Source: Paraburkholderia silvatlantica (GTDB lineage: Bacteria > Pseudomonadota > Gammaproteobacteria > Burkholderiales > Burkholderiaceae). Taken from it: a stretch of 64,000 nucleotides of DNA. The position numbers and the translations under genes were made by a program. Location: the NCBI RefSeq assembly GCF_003096715.1, contig NZ_QEOL01000031.1, forward strand, positions 41,810-105,809, given 5' to 3'. Of the stretch, positions 18,160 through 26,220 are shown in pieces. Under the pieces are notes generated by a model that searched no databases, was not told the DNA's origin, and saw nothing but the letters and a program-made list of their open reading frames with translations. The first letter of the stretch is position 1, and every line of letters starts with the position of its first letter.

Positions 18160-18357
18160 GCGAAAACGACAGAGGAAATGGAAAACGGCCCAAGTATGCA
18201 CCGTTTGGACGGCACCCGCCGACGGTGCCGGCAGTGTACATGTGACCTTTGGCTTTTAGTGAAAACCCGAATCAGAAAATCGCAGATTCCCAGGGTTTTC
18301 CCGATTAATTCCGGGCAAAAAAACTCGACCGGCAAACTCGGCCAAATATCAATATGT

Positions 18358-18396
18358 CAAAAATAAAAAAGCCCCGGGGTTAGACCGGGGCTTAGT
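18358..18396 (-). terminator. Terminator of the cold-shock gene
   Basis: On the minus strand, stem GCCCCGG / CCGGGGC (18372-18378 with 18386-18392) is followed by TTTTTTATTTTT. It lies about 40 nt after the csp stop. Confidence 0.88.
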
Positions 18397-18433
18397 GTCG
18401 CATGCGCGTTCGCGCAGCGATCGCTCGCTGTAC

Positions 18434-18637
18434 TTACAGCGGCTGGATGTTCGCTGCCTGCTTGCCCTTCGGACCGACCTTGACGTCGAACGACACACGC
18501 TGGTTCTCCTTCAACGACTTGAAGCCGTCGGCGCGGATTTCCGAGAAGTGCGCGAACAGATCGTCGCCGCCGGCGTCAGACGTGATGAAGCCAAAGCCCT
18601 TCGCATCATTGAACCATTTGACGATACCGGTTTCCAT
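18434..18637 (-). CDS. Cold-shock domain protein (CspA family)
   Basis: RNA chaperone of 67 residues made of a single cold-shock domain. It starts METGIVKWFNDAKGFGFI (RNP1 KGFGFI) and continues with RNP2-like DLFAHFSEI. The length is typical for CspA paralogues. GAGGGAAAC upstream of the ATG is a good ribosome-binding site on the minus strand. It has its own terminator. The several-hundred-base AT-rich stretch upstream leaves room for a long 5' leader, which csp mRNAs often have. Confidence 0.95.
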   Translation of the reverse strand: METGIVKWFNDAKGFGFITSDAGGDDLFAHFSEIRADGFKSLKENQRVSFDVKVGPKGKQAANIQPL

Positions 18638-19050
18638 GTTTCAGTTTCCCTCGAGATTTTAATGACGCGGGTCATAACCCTCACGCCGTATCCAGCCAAT
18701 TCCCGCTGTTCCACTTCAGCGAATTCCACGTCTTGAAATTGCAGCAGAACGAAAATCAGCCTTGCCGTTATACGGGGAACGCCAATCGCCAGTCAAGCGA
18801 ATTTTTTATAACAGCAATCCCGATTCAACGATAAAAGCGGCGCACATCAAAAAGCGGCAAGAAAATCGTATGCGAACCGGATCGATATATCGCGCCGCGT
18901 CATTATTACTCGATTATCTCGCTTGCGTCATTTTTACCGGGAAGTTTTCCCGAAATGTAACAATCCGTGTCAAACGTAAGTGTTTCTCCCGGTTGTTCGA
19001 GTAATACATTCAATTCATGATTCATATTGTTAGCGGCATCGGAGGTCATC
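18638..19050 (-). promoter_or_regulatory. AT-rich region upstream of csp
   Basis: About 410 nt, AT-rich for this genome, between the divergent csp gene and the small gene at 19051. It should contain the csp promoter and leader. Apart from a short GGGT-CATA-ACCC hairpin at 18669-18680, no specific element is recognised. Confidence 0.4.
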
Positions 19051-19251
19051 ATGCTGACAACTCTGCGGCGATGGATTCACTGGCTCGTACAAACGGACGG
19101 GATTACGCCAACGGCGGAAGAAGCCGAAACCTATGGCACATGGCACGGGGACCACTGGCACAACCTGCTGTGTTCCCCTATGGACGCAAGACACTACGTA
19201 ATGGAAGACTGGAGCCTGCAGCCTGAGCCGCCGCAAGCCGGCACCCAGTAA
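19051..19251 (+). CDS. Small hypothetical protein
   Basis: 66 residues, starting MLTTLRRWIHWLVQTDG, rich in Trp and His in the middle (TWHGDHWHNLL). No signal peptide or clear membrane segment. The start is fixed by GGAGG at 19041-19045, 5 nt before ATG 19051. No family recognised. Its function cannot be read from the neighbours (csp on one side, porin on the other). Confidence 0.55.
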   Translation: MLTTLRRWIHWLVQTDGITPTAEEAETYGTWHGDHWHNLLCSPMDARHYVMEDWSLQPEPPQAGTQ

Positions 19252-19302
19252 GTGCTGCAGGTAGCGCTAGCGGTGCAGGTGGCGCGCCTGGCCTGAAGAC
19301 GG

Positions 19303-19335
19303 GCAAAAAAAAGCGCGGCTGAAAAGGCCGCGCCG
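19303..19335 (-). terminator. Strong minus-strand terminator
   Basis: GGCGCGGC stem with 7-nt loop followed by TTTTTTTT on the minus strand (A-run at 19305-19312 on +). On the + strand no T-run follows, so it acts only leftward. Confidence 0.8.
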
Positions 19336-19389
19336 ACAAAGGTTTGGAGATCTTTTTCGTCAACGAAAAAGTCTGCTTCGGAAAGCAGT
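19303..19389 (-). ncRNA. Candidate small RNA, antisense-oriented upstream of the porin gene
   Basis: On the minus strand a possible -10 TATACT (19396-19401) is followed by three consecutive hairpins. They are CTGCTT-CGGA-AAGCAG (19373-19388), CTTTTTC-GTCAAC-GAAAAAG (19352-19371) and a terminator, GCGCGGC/GCCGCGC (19313-19333) ending in eight U. The transcript would be about 87 nt. No credible minus-strand protein gene ends at this terminator, so a small RNA is the best explanation. The -35 is poor and no Rfam family is recognised. Confidence 0.5.
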
Positions 19390-19484
19390 GATTGAAGTAT
19401 AGCCGGACCCACGTCTGACGATTAAGCATATGGCGCACAATCATCTGTTACGCGGGGCGCAATAATCAGTTGAGACCGTTTTAG

Positions 19485-19640
19485 GCCGTTTTTCGCAATC
19501 AATTGTTGTAGCGATTGCACAACGCTTGAGCGGTTGACAGTTCTACCTCCTTCCCCGGAAATCCGCTCAAAGCCTTTACCAGCAGGGCTTGAGGCGAGCG
19601 AGATAATCATTTCCGATAGCGCAATACTTTATTGCGAAAT
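19485..19640 (+). promoter_or_regulatory. Porin upstream regulatory region
   Basis: The 186-335 nt before the porin ATG hold two inverted repeats: GCAATC-N12-GATTGC (19495-19518) and a perfect CGCAATA-CTT-TATTGCG (19620-19636). TTGACA at 19534-19539 could be a -35, but no good -10 lies 17 nt on. These are operator-like; the regulator is unknown. Confidence 0.4.
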
Positions 19641-19821
19641 TCGGAATCCCCCCTCTTCGAGCACCCTCTCTACACTCTGCCTGTCTGGAAACCGACTCGG
19701 ACGGATTGTCGCAGACGGATCAATTCGTACCACGCGAACTTTGCCTCTCGCTGCGCTTCGCATGGACGGTTTCCCAAACGGGGTTCAACGAAACCCACCT
19801 CTGTTCTCGGAGTTTACAAAG

Positions 19822-20988
19822 ATGAAAAAGACTCTCATGGTCGCCGCCCTGACGGGCGTTTTTGCAACGGCTGCACACGCGCAAAGCAGCGTTACGCTGT
19901 ACGGCCTGATCGACGCAGGCATCACCTACTCGAACAATCAGCGCGTGAACGCTACGAGCGGTCACAGCGCCTGGCAAGCCACGAGCGGCACGATCAACGG
20001 CAGCCGTTGGGGCCTGCGCGGTGCTGAAGACCTCGGTGGCGGTCTGAAGGCCATCTTCACGTTGGAAAACGGTTTCAACATCGACAACGGCAACCTCGGT
20101 CAAAAGGGCCGCATGTTCGGCCGTCAAGCGTTCGTGGGTCTGGCCAGCGACCAGTACGGCGCGGTCACCCTCGGTCGTCAGTACGACTCCGTCGTCGACT
20201 ACCTCGCACCGCTGTCGAACACCGGCACGCAATACGGCGGCACGATCGCTGCTCACCCGTTCGACAACGACAACCTGAACAACTCGGTTCGTTTCAACAA
20301 CACGGTCAAGTACTCGAGCGTCAACTACGCTGGCTTCAAGTTCGGCGGTACGTACTCGTTCTCGAACAGCACCCAATTCGCGAACAACCGTGCTTATAGC
20401 TTCGGCGCGACGTATAACTACGCCGGCCTGAACTTTGCAGCTGCTTACCTGCACGCGAACAACGACATCAACAACCAGCAGTTCAACGCGGCTACGTTCT
20501 CGGGCGCACAAGCAGGCGATTACACCTTCGGTGCAGCTCGCCAAAGCACGTTCGGCGGCGGCGTGAACTACACGTTCGGCCCGGCAACGGCAGGCTTCGT
20601 CTACACGCAGACGCAACTGGGCAACGCGATTGGCATCTCGCCCACGCAGTCGGGTACGGCCAACGGCATCAATCTTCACGGGAACAGCGTCCGTTTCCAG
20701 AACTTTGAAGGCAACATTCGTTACGCTCTGACCCCGGCACTGAGCCTGGCCGGCGCGTACACGTACACGCGCACGAACTTCGGCGGCGGCGTGAACCCGA
20801 ACTACAACACGGTTTCCCTGCAGTCGGACTACGCTCTGTCGAAGCGCACCGATGTGTACCTCCAGGGCAACTGGCAGCACGTCTCGTCGAACTCGGCGAA
20901 CATCGGACCGTACCTCAACGGCCTGACGTCGGCTTCGGCTACGCAAGACCAGGTTGCTGTGACGGTTGGTATGCGTCACCGCTTCTAA
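19822..20988 (+). CDS. Gram-negative general porin (Burkholderia OpcP/OmpC-like)
   Basis: Outer-membrane trimeric beta-barrel channel for small hydrophilic solutes, 388 residues. A Sec signal peptide (MKKTLMVAALTGVFATAAHA) is followed by the family start QSSVTLYGLIDAGI. Alternating aromatic strands, GSRWGLRGAEDLGGGLKAIF and the C-terminal VGMRHRF with terminal Phe are typical. The coding sequence uses a narrower, highly expressed codon set. ATG 19822 begins the signal peptide; the open frame upstream is not conserved. A strong terminator follows. Confidence 0.95.
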   Translation: MKKTLMVAALTGVFATAAHAQSSVTLYGLIDAGITYSNNQRVNATSGHSAWQATSGTINGSRWGLRGAEDLGGGLKAIFTLENGFNIDNGNLGQKGRMFGRQAFVGLASDQYGAVTLGRQYDSVVDYLAPLSNTGTQYGGTIAAHPFDNDNLNNSVRFNNTVKYSSVNYAGFKFGGTYSFSNSTQFANNRAYSFGATYNYAGLNFAAAYLHANNDINNQQFNAATFSGAQAGDYTFGAARQSTFGGGVNYTFGPATAGFVYTQTQLGNAIGISPTQSGTANGINLHGNSVRFQNFEGNIRYALTPALSLAGAYTYTRTNFGGGVNPNYNTVSLQSDYALSKRTDVYLQGNWQHVSSNSANIGPYLNGLTSASATQDQVAVTVGMRHRF

Positions 20989-21027
20989 GCCGTATGCTGC
21001 TGGCCGCCTCGGCCAGCACTGCAGCTA

Positions 21028-21054
21028 AAAAGGCACCCTCGGGTGCCTTTTTTC
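21028..21054 (+). terminator. Porin terminator (bidirectional)
   Basis: Stem GGCACC-CTCG-GGTGCC (21032-21047) between A-run and T-run. It lies 39 nt after the porin stop and also faces the convergent greB stop. Confidence 0.88.
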
Positions 21055-21069
21055 ATTTCTGCCCCTGGC

Positions 21070-21633
21070 TCAGGCGTGCCGCGGCGGATAGCTCACATCG
21101 AGCACATCGATGGGCTGCGGACCCGTAGGCGTATAGAGCGTCACCTGGTCGCCGATTTTCGCCTTCAGCAGTGCGCGCGCAACCGGCGAAACCCAGCTCA
21201 CGTGACCGAGGTCGAGATCGACCTCGTCGATGCCGACGATCGTGATCGTATGCGATTCGCCATCTTCGGTGCCGTACTCCACGGTCGCCCCGAAGAACAC
21301 CTGGTCGACACTCTCCTGCCGGCTGCTGTCCACGACTTCCGCCAGATCCAGCCGCTTCGTGAGAAAGCGGATGCGGCGGTCGATTTCGCGCAGGCGCCGT
21401 TTGCCGTAAATGTAATCGCCGTTCTCGGAGCGGTCGCCGTTCGAGGCGGCCCACGAAACGAGCTTGACTACCTCCGGCCGCTCCTCGTCGATCAGATGCA
21501 GCAACTCGCTGCGCATGCGTTCGTAGCCGGCAGGCGTAATGTAGTTCTTCGTGCCAGCGGGAATCTCCGGGTAACCGGCTTCGAGATCGTCGTCGTCGTT
21601 GTCGGTCGATTCTTTGACAAAGGCCTTGTTCAT
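21070..21633 (-). CDS. greB: Transcription elongation factor GreB
   Basis: Stimulates transcript cleavage by backtracked RNA polymerase. 187 residues: an N-terminal acidic extension, then the coiled coil that carries the two catalytic acidic residues (in SWAASNGDRSENGDYIYGKRR, split here) and the C-terminal FKBP-like domain (VEYGTEDGESHTITIVG, VSWVSPVARALLKAKIGD). The NGDRSENGDYIYGK wording fits GreB rather than GreA. ATG 21633. It is separated from the tRNA-Arg genes by about 130 nt. Confidence 0.93.
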   Translation of the reverse strand: MNKAFVKESTDNDDDDLEAGYPEIPAGTKNYITPAGYERMRSELLHLIDEERPEVVKLVSWAASNGDRSENGDYIYGKRRLREIDRRIRFLTKRLDLAEVVDSSRQESVDQVFFGATVEYGTEDGESHTITIVGIDEVDLDLGHVSWVSPVARALLKAKIGDQVTLYTPTGPQPIDVLDVSYPPRHA

Positions 21634-21764
21634 GATGGTTTGCTGCGGTGGTGGTGCCTGACTTGACTGGCGCGCTGCATCCCAGCGCGTACTACAGTCA
21701 GGTTACACGAAGCGCGTCTCAAGACAAATCGCGATAATGGTCTTCCCTTTTTCCGAAGCTCTGC

Positions 21765-21770
21765 TATAAT
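21765..21770 (+). promoter_or_regulatory. -10 element for tRNA-Arg pair
   Basis: TATAAT, 13 nt before the first tRNA-Arg. The -35 region (CTTCCC, about 17 nt upstream) is far from consensus. Confidence 0.6.
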
Positions 21771-21783
21771 CTTTTTTCTGCGT

Positions 21784-21860
21784 GCGGCTGTAGCTCAGTT
21801 GGATAGAGTACTTGGCTACGAACCAAGGGGTCGTGGGTTCGAATCCTGCCAGCCGCGCCA
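21784..21860 (+). tRNA. tRNA-Arg (anticodon ACG), copy 1
   Basis: A 77-nt tRNA with encoded CCA. Acceptor GCGGCTG pairs with CAGCCGC; anticodon arm CTTGG-CTACGAA-CCAAG gives anticodon ACG (inosine-modified in bacteria, reading CGU, CGC and CGA). The T-arm GTGGGTTCGAATCC is normal. Confidence 0.96.
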
Positions 21861-21945
21861 CTTATTCGAAGCGTTTCTCGTCTGAAGATGATTCGGGAAG
21901 GGTTTCAGCAGTATCCTGTAGTACCAGGTTGTATCGTTTTAGCGT

Positions 21946-22022
21946 GCGGCTGTAGCTCAGTTGGATAGAGTACTTGGCTACGAACCAAGGGGTCGTGGGT
22001 TCGAATCCTGCCAGCCGCGCCA
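21946..22022 (+). tRNA. tRNA-Arg (anticodon ACG), copy 2
   Basis: Base-for-base identical to copy 1, 162 nt further on, including the short GT upstream of the acceptor stem. It probably shares one transcript with copy 1; the 85-nt spacer has no terminator, and one follows this copy. Confidence 0.96.
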
Positions 22023-22029
22023 CCCATTG

Positions 22030-22058
22030 AAGGGCCTTTCCAAATGGAAAGGCCCTTT
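22030..22058 (+). terminator. Terminator after tRNA-Arg pair
   Basis: Perfect 11-bp stem AGGGCCTTTCC / GGAAAGGCCCT with AAAT loop (22031-22055), followed by TT. It lies 8 nt after the second CCA. Confidence 0.85.
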
Positions 22059-22111
22059 GTCTTTTCAGCTGCAGAATTGAGTGCGCCTGGCGTCTCGCGC
22101 AAAGCGAAATC

Positions 22112-22594
22112 CTAGCGCGGCGGCGTGCCGATGTCGCCGATCTGGGCATCGGGACGCGGCAAGTCCTCCACGTCGCCAATCGCACTGGGCTCCGCCACAG
22201 GCTCCATGCCCATGCCCAGCAACGCCTGAGGCTGCCGCAGCATCTCCCCTACCGTCTTGCCGAAGCGGCTCGCGACGAACGCCCGCAGCAACGCTTCGCG
22301 GGTGGTTTCTCCGTAGGCCTCCACGACTGCCACTGATTCCCCCTCGAACTCGGCCACGCAGGAGGCCGGTTCGCCTTCGCGCAGCTCGACGCGCCTCGCG
22401 CGGTCGAGCACCACGCCGGCCGCCTCCCACGAATCGGTGGGCATGAAGCGGCCGTCCCACGCACGCCCACGGTCGTTGCCGCGCACGGCAACCGTCTCAC
22501 CACTGTCGGTGAAATAGATTTCGCGCACGAAGTCCGGCAGGCTGCGCGCCACCCAGTAGTCGAGTGCGAGGCCGGTCAGTTCAGCTACGTTCAT
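22112..22594 (-). CDS. DUF2591 (phage NinX-like) family protein
   Basis: 160 residues, function unknown. The pattern LTGLALDYWVARS at the N-terminus, DSWEAAGVVLDRARRVELRE in the middle and EAYGETTREALLRAFVASRFG towards the end fits DUF2591, a family common in phages and prophages but also seen alone in Burkholderia chromosomes. The last 40 residues are low-complexity and acidic. ATG 22594 has GAGGGACTCGCA upstream. It follows spoT on the same strand with a 166-nt gap. No phage genes are next to it. Confidence 0.65.
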   Translation of the reverse strand: MNVAELTGLALDYWVARSLPDFVREIYFTDSGETVAVRGNDRGRAWDGRFMPTDSWEAAGVVLDRARRVELREGEPASCVAEFEGESVAVVEAYGETTREALLRAFVASRFGKTVGEMLRQPQALLGMGMEPVAEPSAIGDVEDLPRPDAQIGDIGTPPR

Positions 22595-22760
22595 TGCGAG
22601 TCCCTCGTTTCGGTTCGAAGGAAGATGGCGACGTGACCGGCAAGCGCGGTCAGCGCTGCCGCGAAGGCGCGGCCGATAAGAAAACAATAGATTACCGCGC
22701 GAGACGCGCCATGGAAGCGATCCGTGCCACGCGACGGCGTTACCGGGCTCGCCGCCCGCG

Positions 22761-25127
22761 TCAATAATCCGCGCGCTCGCGCTCGATGCGCATGCCGCCG
22801 TCGTGGCGATGGTGCCCATCGTCGCTCGAACGCTCGCGCGCGATGCGCATCACGTCCGGATTCGTGCGCACGCGGCGCATGACGTTCGCGAGGTGCACGC
22901 GGTCGCTCACCTGGATCACGAAGCGCAACAGGTTCGATTCCTGCGCCAGATCATCGTCCATCGCGATGTGCACGATGTTGGCGTCCGCCGACGTAATGTC
23001 TGCCGCCACGCGCGCGAACACGCCCTTGGTGTTCTTCACGAGCACCTTCACCGCGACGTCGAACAGACGCCCCGGCTGCGGCGCCCACGCCACGTCGATC
23101 CAGCGGCCCGGGTCGCGCCGGTGGATGCGCTGCGCCACGCGGCAGTCGGTCGTGTGGATCGCCATCCCAAGACCGATGCCGATGTAGCCCATGATGTCGT
23201 CGCCGGGAATCGGTCGGCAGCAAGCCGAGAGCTGCACCGACATGCCCTCGGTGCCCGTGATGACGACAGGCGGCGCCTGCGGCGCATTCGGGTCGCGCGG
23301 CGGATGGTGATGCTCGGCGTCGTCGGCGTCCTGGCCGCTCATCAGCACTTCGATGCGCTTGGCCATGACCGCCGCCACGCGCCGGCCAAGACCAATGTCC
23401 GCGAAAATTTCCTGGCGGTTTTTGTTGCCGGTCCACAAGACCAGCTTCTCCCACACTTCCGGCGTGACCTCCGAAAGCTGGTAGCCATAGCCCTTGAGCG
23501 CCTGATCGACGAGCCGCTCGCCCAGCTGCACCGACTCCGTGAGACGCATCGTCTTCAGGTAGTGCCGGATCGCCGAGCGGGCCTTGCCGGTGCGCACGAA
23601 ACCGAGCCACGCCGGATTCGGCTTGGAGTACGGCGCCGTGATCACCTCGACGATGTCGCCACTCTTCAGTTCCGTACGCAGCGGCAGCAGTTCGTTGTTG
23701 ATCTTCACGGCCACGCACTGGTTGCCAAGGTCGCTGTGGATCGAATAAGCGAAATCGAGCGCTGTGGCGCCGCGCGGCAGTGCCATGATCTTCGACTTCG
23801 GCGTGAAGACGTAGACGGCGTCCGGGAACAGGTCGATCTTGACGTGCTCGAGGAATTCGCTCGAGTCGCCCACCTCGCTCTGGATGTCGAGCAGCGACTT
23901 GAGCCACTGGTGCGCGCGCTTTTGCACGTCGTTGAGATCCGCGCCGCCGTTCTTGTAGAGCCAGTGCGCCGCCACGCCGGCTTCGGCGATTTCGTGCATC
24001 TTGCGCGTGCGCACCTGGAACTCGATCGGCGCGCCGAACGGGCCCACGAGCGTCGTGTGCAGGGACTGATAGCCGTTCACCTTGGGAATGGCGATGTAGT
24101 CCTTGAACTTGCCCGGAACCGGCTTGTAGAGCGCATGGAGCGCGCCGATGCAGGTGTAGCACTCGAGCGCCGACTCGACCACGACGCGAAAACCGTACAC
24201 GTCGAGCACCTGCGAGAACGACAACTGCTTGTCGCGCATCTTCTTGTAGATGCTGAAGATGGTCTTCTCGCGGCCGGTGACTTCGGCGTCGAGCTTCGCG
24301 TCGGCAATGGCGCGCTGCACCGCTTCCAGAATCTTGCTCACCACTTCGCGGCGATTACCGCGCGCGGCCTTCACCGCTTTTTCGAGCGTGGCGTAGCGAT
24401 TCGGATTGAAGTTCGCGAAGCTCAGGTCCTGCAGCTCGCGATAGGTGTTGTTCAGGCCGAGACGGTGCGCGATGGGCGCGTAGATGTCGATGGTCTCGCG
24501 CGCTACGCGGCGGCGCTTTTCGGGCGGCACCGCACCGAGCGTGCGCATGTTGTGCAGCCGGTCGGCGAGCTTCACGAGAATCACACGCACGTCGCGCGCC
24601 ATCGCGAGGAGCATCTTGCGGAAGTTCTCCGCCTGTGCCTCCTCGCGGTTGCGAAACTCCATCTTGTCGAGTTTCGACAGGCCATCGACCAGTTCCGCGA
24701 CCTTCGCGCCGAAGCGCTCGGCGAGTTCCGCCTTGGTCACGCCCTGGTCCTCCATCACGTCGTGCAGGAGCGCGGCCATGATGGACTGCGCGTCGAGCTT
24801 CCAGCCGGCACAGATTTCGGCAACGGCGACGGGATGGGTGATATAGGGTTCGCCGCTCTGGCGATATTGCCCGAGGTGGGCTTCATCGCTGAAGTGGAAC
24901 GCCGCCTTGACCTCCTTGATTTCCTCGGGAGTGAGGTAACCGGAGAGCGCGGCGGTCAGATTGGCGATGGAGACGACCCCGTGTTTGCGGGGCTGCTCTG
25001 GCGTCGCGGTCGGCCCGAACAGATGGCGAAACGACTGTTCGAGGACCGCGTCGATGTAATTGCGCGCAGGGCTCGCAGTCTCGGCTTCCTGGTCCACCTC
25101 GGTGGCCGGCGAGGGCGTGGTGCTCAT
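22761..25127 (-). CDS. spoT: Bifunctional (p)ppGpp synthetase/hydrolase (SpoT/Rel)
   Basis: Makes and degrades the stringent-response alarmone. 788 residues. Domains in order: HD hydrolase (THPVAVAEICAGWKLDAQ, LLHDVMEDQ, KLADRLHNMRTL intact, residues about 95-215), RelA/SpoT synthetase (VYGFRVVVES, HALYKPVPGKFKDYIA, NGYQSLHTTL, about 300-420), TGS (VFTPKSKIMALPRGATALDFAYSIHS split), helical region, and a C-terminal ACT domain. The intact HD residues point to a working hydrolase. It lies downstream of rpoZ and gmk, as in E. coli. Regulation is not visible. Confidence 0.93.
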   Translation of the reverse strand: MSTTPSPATEVDQEAETASPARNYIDAVLEQSFRHLFGPTATPEQPRKHGVVSIANLTAALSGYLTPEEIKEVKAAFHFSDEAHLGQYRQSGEPYITHPVAVAEICAGWKLDAQSIMAALLHDVMEDQGVTKAELAERFGAKVAELVDGLSKLDKMEFRNREEAQAENFRKMLLAMARDVRVILVKLADRLHNMRTLGAVPPEKRRRVARETIDIYAPIAHRLGLNNTYRELQDLSFANFNPNRYATLEKAVKAARGNRREVVSKILEAVQRAIADAKLDAEVTGREKTIFSIYKKMRDKQLSFSQVLDVYGFRVVVESALECYTCIGALHALYKPVPGKFKDYIAIPKVNGYQSLHTTLVGPFGAPIEFQVRTRKMHEIAEAGVAAHWLYKNGGADLNDVQKRAHQWLKSLLDIQSEVGDSSEFLEHVKIDLFPDAVYVFTPKSKIMALPRGATALDFAYSIHSDLGNQCVAVKINNELLPLRTELKSGDIVEVITAPYSKPNPAWLGFVRTGKARSAIRHYLKTMRLTESVQLGERLVDQALKGYGYQLSEVTPEVWEKLVLWTGNKNRQEIFADIGLGRRVAAVMAKRIEVLMSGQDADDAEHHHPPRDPNAPQAPPVVITGTEGMSVQLSACCRPIPGDDIMGYIGIGLGMAIHTTDCRVAQRIHRRDPGRWIDVAWAPQPGRLFDVAVKVLVKNTKGVFARVAADITSADANIVHIAMDDDLAQESNLLRFVIQVSDRVHLANVMRRVRTNPDVMRIARERSSDDGHHRHDGGMRIERERADY

Positions 25128-25248
25128 GTTCCCCTCCGTATCAGGTTTGGCGTTGACGGTTAAAGCGGCTGCGGCGGTACGAAACTACGGGGCAAACTAT
25201 GGTGCAAACCAAACTACAGGGCGATCGACAATGCCCCGGAACGCGCCC

Positions 25249-25452
25249 TTAGACGGGCACCTTCTTCAGCATTTCGAGGCCGACCTGGCCAGCCGCGATC
25301 TCGCGCAGCGCGACAACGGTTGGCTTGTCGCGGCTTTCGATCTTGGGCGTGTGACCTTGGGCGAGCTGGCGGGCGCGATACGTCGCGGCGAGCGCCAGTT
25401 CGAAGCGGTTCGGAATCTGTTTCAGACAGTCTTCGACGGTGATGCGGGCCAT
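25249..25452 (-). CDS. rpoZ: RNA polymerase omega subunit
   Basis: 67-residue omega subunit that helps assemble RNA polymerase and bind ppGpp. The N-terminus MARITVEDCLKQIPNRFEL and the RARQLAQG motif are diagnostic. It sits between gmk (40 nt upstream) and spoT (121 nt downstream) on the same strand, the conserved order. Confidence 0.96.
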   Translation of the reverse strand: MARITVEDCLKQIPNRFELALAATYRARQLAQGHTPKIESRDKPTVVALREIAAGQVGLEMLKKVPV

Positions 25453-25492
25453 GTCGGGTTCCTTCTCATTCTCAGCAGGTTCTTATTCTACC

Positions 25493-26206
25493 TTATGTGC
25501 CCGATGCGCCGGGCTGCGGGTGGTGGATACCGAGCTGCACGAAGAGCTCGGTATGCCGGGCGTATTGCGAAGCGAAGCGCAGACGCGTAGCGCTCACGAT
25601 ATTGCGCAGCTCCTGCAGCGCGCGATCGAAGTTCTCGTTGATCACGACGTACTCCGATTCGCTCGCATGCGCGATCTCGCTGCCCGCTGCAAGCAGGCGT
25701 CGCGTGATGACATTCGGCTCGTCTTCGCCGCGCTTTTTCAGGCGGTCGGCGAGCGCTTCGAGCGACGGCGGCAGGATGAAGATTTCCACGGCATTGCGGA
25801 ACTGCTTCTTCACTTGCTGCGCCCCTTGCCAGTCGATTTCGAGCAGGACGTCATGGCCGATTTTCATCTGGTCTTCGATCCATACGCGCGACGTGGCGTA
25901 GTAGTTGCCATGCACTTCCGCGCTCTCGAGGAACTCGCCCGCAGCGTGGCGCGTGAGGAAGTCGTCGACAGTCGTGAAGTGATAGTGCTCGCCGTCGCGC
26001 TCCTTCGAACGCGGCGCGCGCGTCGTGTACGAGATCGACAGGCGGATCGCGCTGTCTTCAGCGAGCAGCGCGTTCACGAGCGTCGACTTGCCCGCCCCCG
26101 AAGGCGCCACCACCATGAAGAGGTTGCCGGGGTACATGCCCGCGTACGGATTGCGCTTCTTGTCCTGCTTCGCGTCCGTTTTGGGGGCGCTGCTTTGGTC
26201 GGTCAT
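25493..26206 (-). CDS. gmk: Guanylate kinase
   Basis: Phosphorylates GMP to GDP, 237 residues. The P-loop is VVAPSGAGKSTL near residue 36; the GMP-binding region SYTTRAPRSKERDGEHYHF and the lid segment LLEIDWQGAQQVK are intact. I choose ATG 26206 (MTDQSSAPK) because AGGAAG lies 8 nt upstream; a slightly earlier ATG at 26224 overlaps the yicC stop and has no ribosome-binding site. The roughly 27-residue N-terminal tail is charged and probably disordered. Confidence 0.93.
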   Translation of the reverse strand: MTDQSSAPKTDAKQDKKRNPYAGMYPGNLFMVVAPSGAGKSTLVNALLAEDSAIRLSISYTTRAPRSKERDGEHYHFTTVDDFLTRHAAGEFLESAEVHGNYYATSRVWIEDQMKIGHDVLLEIDWQGAQQVKKQFRNAVEIFILPPSLEALADRLKKRGEDEPNVITRRLLAAGSEIAHASESEYVVINENFDRALQELRNIVSATRLRFASQYARHTELFVQLGIHHPQPGASGT

Positions 26207-26220
26207 GTTCGTTGCTTCCT

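Noticed and set aside
21784..22022. tRNA-Arg repeat as attachment sites of an element
   Set aside because: Only 85 nt lie between the copies and no integrase is near; a plain gene duplication explains it.
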